Source: Micromonospora antibiotica
Lineage (GTDB): Bacteria; Actinomycetota; Actinomycetes; Mycobacteriales; Micromonosporaceae
Direction of reading: 5' to 3'
NCBI RefSeq assembly: GCF_017599305.1
Contig: NZ_JAGFWR010000025.1
Coordinates: 26,394 to 90,393 of the forward strand
DNA length: 64,000 nt
Below are positions 59,716-64,000 of the stretch, one piece after another. Positions within the stretch are counted from its first letter, which is position 1. The number at the start of each line of letters is the position of its first letter. Below the pieces are notes generated by a model. That model had not been told where the DNA came from, searched no databases, and saw nothing but the letters and a program-made list of their open reading frames with translations. The translations under genes were made by a program, and so were the position numbers.

Positions 59716-60887
59716 ACCCGTCCTCCGATCTGGTACTTCGTCAGGTATGCGGAGAAGCGCTCGTCCAGCTCGTCGGCGTCCAGGCCGTAGTCCTCGGCCC
59801 GGTAGACGTGCTTGCCGAGCTTGTCCTTGCGGTTCGCCGCGAGGTAACCGCGGAACGCCTGCTCGACCTCGCCGTCCCAGCGGGCACCGAGGAAGTCGCA
59901 GATCTCGGCCATCACCGCGATCGGGTCGGCCATCAGACGCTGGTAGTCGACGTCGAGCACCGGCGTGTCGGCGAGCTTGTCCCGCTCGGCGCGCGCGAAC
60001 AGGTCGAGCATCTCCGCGAAGCGTTCGGTCCAGAGCCTACCGAGCGCGAGGCGGTCCACCTGGTCGGCGCGCGCGAGGCGGATGATCTCGGTGAGGCTGC
60101 ACGTCGAGGGGATGGTGACGCTCGGGGCGCGGTGCATGTAGATCAGCCGCGCGTCCGGGTAGGTGCGCGCCAGCGCGTCGGCCCGCCACAGGTGGAACGG
60201 GTCCTTGAGCACCAGCGTGTCGGTGGGCACCCGCCAGACGATGTGCTGCATCAGGTAGCGGTGGTAGTCGTAGGCGTCGTACTGGTCCTGGGTGCGCAGC
60301 CACTCGCCGTAGCTGGGCACGGTGTAACGCAGCTCGTACGCCATCGTCTTGAACGTCGGCGCGGTCAGCCGGTGGTCCTCGTCGGGGCGGTGCGGCTCCC
60401 ACAGGTGCACCGGCTTGAGCGCCGGCGCGACGGTGTAGTAGTCGGTGCAGAAGTTCTCCGCCGCCTGGACGAGCGCCTGCCGGGTCGCCTCGTCGCGGCC
60501 GTCGGTCGCCGGCGCCATCAGCTCCCACAGGTCGGGGGAGCGCAGGTCCGGGTGCTGGCCGAGCAGGTTGTGCATCAGCGTGGTGCCACTGCGGGTCATG
60601 CCCGTGATGAACACCGGCTGGTTGATCTCGACCGAGGCGATCTCGGGGTTCTTCACCCGGGCCCGGTACGCGGCGGCCTGGGTGGCGAGCGCGGCGACCA
60701 GGGCGCCCCGGACAGACCGCCGACCGGCCTCGTTCAGGCCGCCCTCGGCGTCCAACGACCGCAGCAGCCGGTCGAGGGCGTCGAGGTGCGCGAACTCGTA
60801 GTCCGGGACTCCCACCCTCTCCCGGGCTGCCTCGACGAACTCCTCCACCCGGTAGGTGTCCTGACTGGGTTCGATGACGGCGGTCAC
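59712..60887 (-). CDS. PAPS-dependent sulfotransferase
   Basis: 391 residues. FITGMTRSGTTLMHNLL forms the PAPS 5'-phosphosulfate loop, and LIYMHRAPSVTIPS contains the Arg/Ser of the 3'-phosphate site. It belongs to the soluble sulfotransferase group and would transfer sulfate to a hydroxyl or amine. The N-terminal 100 residues are helical and carry no transport signal. The GTG at 60887 follows GGGGAG at good spacing. It is first in an operon with CysD and CysN, the arrangement expected for dedicated sulfation of a metabolite. Confidence 0.87.
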   Translation of the reverse strand: MTAVIEPSQDTYRVEEFVEAARERVGVPDYEFAHLDALDRLLRSLDAEGGLNEAGRRSVRGALVAALATQAAAYRARVKNPEIASVEINQPVFITGMTRSGTTLMHNLLGQHPDLRSPDLWELMAPATDGRDEATRQALVQAAENFCTDYYTVAPALKPVHLWEPHRPDEDHRLTAPTFKTMAYELRYTVPSYGEWLRTQDQYDAYDYHRYLMQHIVWRVPTDTLVLKDPFHLWRADALARTYPDARLIYMHRAPSVTIPSTCSLTEIIRLARADQVDRLALGRLWTERFAEMLDLFARAERDKLADTPVLDVDYQRLMADPIAVMAEICDFLGARWDGEVEQAFRGYLAANRKDKLGKHVYRAEDYGLDADELDERFSAYLTKYQIGGRV

Positions 60888-61187
60888 GGCGTACTCCCCT
60901 CTATCTGGCGGCAAACGCGGCGGATCGGGCTGTCGGTCGGTGCGCCCGCCCCGAGGGGCCGGATCGACCGGGGACCGCGACGAATGTGAACAACAGTCAC
61001 GGTAGGTAGCGACGATAGGCACCCGGCCACGGTCGGTACAGGGCCACATCAGTGGTTTCCACGGGACCAAAGCCGGTGCCGACAAGTGGCCCGGAAGCCG
61101 GTGCCAACGTGGCTCTGGAGCGGCGGCGGACGGCCGCCCTATGGTCGGCCCAGCCAATCGGCGATGCACCGCGGATCGGAGGAACGA
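60888..61187. promoter_or_regulatory. 300-base divergent control region with MocR-like elements
   Basis: Separates the sulfotransferase operon (minus) and the lyase/ligase operon (plus). It contains a direct repeat AAGCCGGTGCC at 61070 and 61095; the second reads GGTGCCAA (61100-61107), identical to the element that occurs twice, in the same gene-relative direction, upstream of DAHP synthase. AGGGCCA and TGGCCC also occur close by. No gene was recognised inside. Confidence 0.5.
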
Positions 61188-62018
61188 ATGCCGCCGGCGA
61201 CTCGGGCCGCCCCCCTGCTGCTGTGGGAGACGGGGGTCCGCGAAGGAATCGAGGACAGTCGGTACCGACCCGTCGTCGCCGACTCCTGGCTCCTCACCGA
61301 GGGCCGGGCACGGGCCTACCCACTGCACTGGCAGCGTTTCGACGCCGCCGTACGGAGGTTCGGGGTCTCGGCGCACCGGGTGGCGTCCTTCGGGACGTCG
61401 GTCACCACGGCACTGCCCCGCTCCGGGGTGTGGTTCCCCCGCATCGAACTGCACCTGGTCCCCACGCAGCGGCTGGCCCTGCGGCTGCGTCCCGCCCCAC
61501 CGCTGGTCAGCCAGGCACGCGGCTGGCTGTGGCCCCATCCGGACCCCCGACGGCTGCCCCACCTCAAGGGGCCCGACTTCGAGGAACTGGAGAAGATCCG
61601 GGCCGCCGCCCAGGACGCGCAGGCCGACGAGGCCCTGCTCTGCGACGAGCAGGGGCTGGTCCGTGAGGGGGCGTTCAGCACGATCTACTGGTGGTCCTCC
61701 GGCGTCCTGCACACCCCGCCGGACGACGGGCGCATCCTGCCCGGCGTCACCCGTCGGCTGCTGCTGGCCCGCTGTGCCGAGCTGGGGCTGCCGGTGCGGC
61801 ACCGGCTGCCCAGCGTGGCGGAGCTGCTCGACAGCGAGGTGTGGATCACCAGCGCCCTGCACGGCATCCGAGTCCTGACCCAGATCAACGGACAACCGAC
61901 CGCTCCCGTCCACGAGCGGCGGTTGCACGAATGGCGCGCCCATCTCGACGCGCTGGCCGAACCCCTGCCCAACCCCGAGGCCATCTGGCCGCACCGAAGC
62001 ACCGAGGAGGCACCATGA
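61188..62018 (+). CDS. Class IV PLP enzyme, 4-amino-4-deoxychorismate-lyase-like (PabC-type)
   Basis: 276 residues, fold type IV. EELEKIRAAAQDAQADEALLCDEQGLVREG carries the PLP-region turn and HLKGPDFEELEK the lysine region; PGVTRRLLLARCAELGL and WITSALHGI match the phosphate-binding and C-terminal motifs. In PabC these enzymes remove pyruvate from aminodeoxychorismate to give p-aminobenzoate; D-amino-acid and branched-chain transaminases share the fold. The presence of PabAB in the region favours the lyase reading. ATG 61188 follows GGAGGAACGA. Stop overlaps the ligase start (ATGA). Confidence 0.75.
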   Translation: MPPATRAAPLLLWETGVREGIEDSRYRPVVADSWLLTEGRARAYPLHWQRFDAAVRRFGVSAHRVASFGTSVTTALPRSGVWFPRIELHLVPTQRLALRLRPAPPLVSQARGWLWPHPDPRRLPHLKGPDFEELEKIRAAAQDAQADEALLCDEQGLVREGAFSTIYWWSSGVLHTPPDDGRILPGVTRRLLLARCAELGLPVRHRLPSVAELLDSEVWITSALHGIRVLTQINGQPTAPVHERRLHEWRAHLDALAEPLPNPEAIWPHRSTEEAP

Positions 62019-63835
62019 AGCTCAGGTCACTACAGCGTTATCTGGCATCGGTCCCGCGCATGCACTTCGGGCGGTCGCACCGGGGCCTGCGGGCCCGGCT
62101 GGAGCTGCTGGCCACCCGACAGCTCGGCGCCGGCGACTTCCTGTGGCACGCCCTGGAACGGGGGCAGGACCACGACGCCCCGCTGTTCCACCACCTGCCG
62201 CCCGGCGGCGGCCCGGACGACCTGGTCGTCTACAGCCTGGCGACGCTGCGCGACCAGACCGAGCGGTACGCCCGGTGGTACCACAACGCCGGGGTCACCC
62301 ACGGCGACCGGGTCGGGGTCTTCACCCGCAACGGCATGGCGAGCTTCGTGCACTTCCTGGCGCTCAACAGCCTCGGCGCGATCCCCGCGGTGATCAACCC
62401 GAACATGGTGCCCGACACCGCCGCCAAGTACCTGTCCCGGCTCGACGCGGTCGGTGTGGTGGTCGACGCGGACAAGCTCGGCCCGCTGCTCAACGGGATG
62501 GCCGACGCCCGGCCGTTCCAGTTCACCGCCTCGCAGGAGGCGATGCACGCCGCGCCGCCGGCCGGCCCGCTGCCCGGGGTCTACCCGTACCGGCACGGCG
62601 ACCGCGACCCGGTGCTCATCTCGCACTCCTCGGGCACCACCGGCATGCCGAAGGCCGCCACGTTCGGCCACCGTCAGTTCTTCGCCGGCAAACGCCCCCG
62701 GATCATGACGCTGCCGTCGGGCCCGGACGACAAGATGCTGCTGGCCTTCCCCGCGTCGCACTCGTCGGGCTACAGCTACATGATGATGGCCACCCTCATC
62801 GGCCTGCCCACCCTGGTCATGGAGTCCCAGGACGGGGCGACGGTGGCCCAGGCGATGCGGTGGTGGAAGCCCAGCGTGGTGACCGGCTTCCCGATCACCT
62901 TCACCGAGATGCTCGCGCTCGGCCTGGAACCGTCCGCCGCGGCGAACGTGACGACCTGGATCAGCACGGCGGACGCCTCGCACGAGGCCCACGTCCGGGA
63001 GCTGGTCCGGCTCGGCCGGCACCGGGAGAACGGCAGCTGGCGGCCGGGGTCGCACTACCTCGACGGGCTGGGCGCCTCGGAGATGGGCATGGCCCTGTTC
63101 CTCAACATCCACGGCCCCAAGACCAACGCCTACAACCGTTGTGTCGGCTACCCGGAGCCGATCGTCGAGGACGCGGTCGTCTTCGACGAGGACGGTCGGG
63201 AGCTGGGCCCCAACCAGGTCGGCTACCTGGCGGTGCACACCCCGACGGTGACCCTGGGCTACTGGGGCAACCACGAGCTGACGCACAAGTCGATCCGCAA
63301 CGGCTACTGGCTCACCGGTGACATCGGCTACAAGGACGACAAGGGCCGGTTCTACCACTACGACCGGACCACGGACGTGATCACGACGCGGCGCGGCCCG
63401 GTCTACAGCCTCACCCTCGAGGAGGAGATCTTCAAGGCGTGCCGGGCGGTGGTGGACTGCGCCGTCGTCGGGGTGGTCGACCCGGTCGAGCCGACCTCGT
63501 TCGCCCCGATCGCCGCGCTGCGCCTGATCGACGGTGCGGACCTCAGCGCCGAGGAGCTGCTGACCCGGGTCAACCGGGCGCTGCGGGCGGCGGGCCGGCA
63601 CGAGCTGGCCGCGGCGGTCATCTCCAAGGGCGACACCAAGATCCCGCTGGGTGTCACCGGCAAGGTGCTCAAGCGTGAGGTGCGCGCGCAGTTCGCCCAG
63701 CTGCTGCTGACCGACGACGACGGTGGGCTGGACGTGGCGCGGACCCGCACCGAGCAGTCGGTCCTGCGGGAGCTGAGCGCCTCGTCGACGCCGGCCGGGA
63801 CGCCGCAGGAGCAGCGGGCCACCTCGGCCGCCTGA
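62015..63835 (+). CDS. ANL-superfamily ligase; candidate diazotase (CreM-like) or aminobenzoate-activating enzyme
   Basis: 606 residues. SHSSGTTGMPKAA is the P-loop, DGLGASEMGMAL the adenylate-binding A5-like motif, LTGDIGYKDDKGRFYHYDR the A7/A8 region, and VTGKVLKREV holds the C-terminal lysine. The N-terminal domain has FATP/acyl-CoA-synthetase character. In pathways with CreE/CreD, homologues of this superfamily (CreM, CmaA6, AvaA6) activate nitrite with ATP to diazotise arylamines. Translational coupling to the PabC-like enzyme and the nitrite operon make this protein my first candidate. Ordinary aryl-CoA ligase function is the alternative. Confidence 0.75.
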   Translation: MKLRSLQRYLASVPRMHFGRSHRGLRARLELLATRQLGAGDFLWHALERGQDHDAPLFHHLPPGGGPDDLVVYSLATLRDQTERYARWYHNAGVTHGDRVGVFTRNGMASFVHFLALNSLGAIPAVINPNMVPDTAAKYLSRLDAVGVVVDADKLGPLLNGMADARPFQFTASQEAMHAAPPAGPLPGVYPYRHGDRDPVLISHSSGTTGMPKAATFGHRQFFAGKRPRIMTLPSGPDDKMLLAFPASHSSGYSYMMMATLIGLPTLVMESQDGATVAQAMRWWKPSVVTGFPITFTEMLALGLEPSAAANVTTWISTADASHEAHVRELVRLGRHRENGSWRPGSHYLDGLGASEMGMALFLNIHGPKTNAYNRCVGYPEPIVEDAVVFDEDGRELGPNQVGYLAVHTPTVTLGYWGNHELTHKSIRNGYWLTGDIGYKDDKGRFYHYDRTTDVITTRRGPVYSLTLEEEIFKACRAVVDCAVVGVVDPVEPTSFAPIAALRLIDGADLSAEELLTRVNRALRAAGRHELAAAVISKGDTKIPLGVTGKVLKREVRAQFAQLLLTDDDGGLDVARTRTEQSVLRELSASSTPAGTPQEQRATSAA

Positions 63836-63842
63836 CCGGTCT

Positions 63843-63877
63843 CCGTGGGGCGGGCGGTTCCACCGCCCGCCCCACGG
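63843..63877 (+). terminator. Terminator after the ligase gene
   Basis: CCGTGGGGCGGGCGG (63843-63857) pairs with CCGCCCGCCCCACGG (63863-63877) over 15 bp with a 5-base loop, followed by TTTT at 63885. It starts eight bases after the ligase stop and marks the end of the operon. Confidence 0.85.
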
Positions 63878-63958
63878 CCTCGTGTTTTGACCGTTCTGTG
63901 GGCAGGGTGGTCTGGCGGTGTGGTGTGGGTGTGTTCGTGGTGGTGTGGTGGAGGGCTG

Positions 63959-64000
63959 TCATTTGCCCTTGTGGACGGCGTTTTTGCGGATGACCGGATA
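63959..64000 (-). CDS. C-terminal end of an unidentified protein (window edge)
   Basis: Reading leftward from the edge, the minus frame gives a lysine-rich tail (YPVIRKNAVHKGK) closed by TGA at 63959-63961. The codon pattern and charge look like a real protein end, in contrast to the GT-rich spacer that follows it. Only 13 residues are visible, so no family can be named. It would be convergent with the ligase operon. Confidence 0.35.
   Translation of the reverse strand, partial: YPVIRKNAVHKGK

Noticed and set aside
61086..61187. Upstream start for the class IV PLP enzyme
   Set aside because: ATG 61188 has GGAGGAACGA; the extension would cover the probable operator and promoter region.
63669..63962. 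Minus-strand ORF overlapping the ligase end and terminator
   Set aside because: Reads antisense through the ligase C-terminus and a perfect terminator hairpin; Thr/His/Arg/Pro-rich composition reflects the GT-rich spacer.

Overview
The window is about 72% G+C with GTG starts, 1-4 bp start/stop overlaps, ECF/PucR/MocR regulators and a relative of a mycothiol-dependent reductase. This points to a filamentous actinomycete, plausibly Micromonosporaceae; that assignment is inference from style, not from a marker gene.

Left part (1-9.5 kb): an oxidative catabolic block (partial zinc alcohol dehydrogenase, PucR regulator, aldehyde dehydrogenase, aryl-alcohol-type dehydrogenase, and a P450 fused to a reductase like the self-sufficient CYP116B/P450RhF class). 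Two short dyad elements in its control regions suggest one regulon. A TetR repressor with a perfect operator palindrome and a DUF4386-like membrane protein follow. From 9.5 to 15.9 kb come a TauD/TfdA dioxygenase with a 41-codon ORF in front of it, an MFS pump, an ECF42-type sigma factor with its DGPF partner, and a two-component system.

Centre and right (about 16-63.8 kb) look like a biosynthetic gene cluster without PKS or NRPS genes. Its core is a minus-strand operon (39.5 to 25.9 kb): class II DAHP synthase, fused aminodeoxychorismate synthase (PabA-PabB), a CreE-like flavoprotein and a CreD-like lyase (the aspartate to nitrosuccinate to nitrite pathway), nitronate monooxygenase, a small tautomerase, a cysteine-synthase-like PLP enzyme, two ATP-grasp ligases, an MFS exporter and a methyltransferase with a DNA/RNA-methylase fold. 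A MocR-type regulator lies upstream. A second operon (46.2 to 41.4 kb) holds an azoreductase-like flavoprotein, an SDR, LuxE- and LuxC-like acid-reducing enzymes and a degenerate adenylating-enzyme fragment. A third (61.2 kb rightwards) supplies an aminodeoxychorismate-lyase-like enzyme, completing a route to p-aminobenzoate, and an ANL ligase that is a candidate diazotase. A fourth (60.9 to 54.1 kb) carries a sulfotransferase, CysD/CysN, a signal-less Leu/Ile/Val-binding-protein homologue, a DsbA-like protein, an arylamine N-acetyltransferase and 3-methyladenine DNA glycosylase I. A fifth region (16-25.9 kb) has a tyrosine-ammonia-lyase-like MIO enzyme between two paralogous FAD monooxygenase-like proteins, with an ANL ligase, a P450, an FMN hydroxy-acid oxidase and a KefB-like antiporter.

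Working model (inference): chorismate gives p-aminobenzoate, aspartate gives nitrite, and an ATP-dependent ligase joins the two through diazotization, so the product would carry an aryl diazonium, azo, triazene or hydrazine function, perhaps amide-linked by the ATP-grasp enzymes and sulfated. The DNA glycosylase and N-acetyltransferase would fit self-protection. A sequence element, GGTGCCAA, is shared by the promoters of the nitrite/PABA operon and the ligase operon and may be the MocR site. A complete LivKHMGF-type ABC transporter (49.5-54 kb) sits inside the region.
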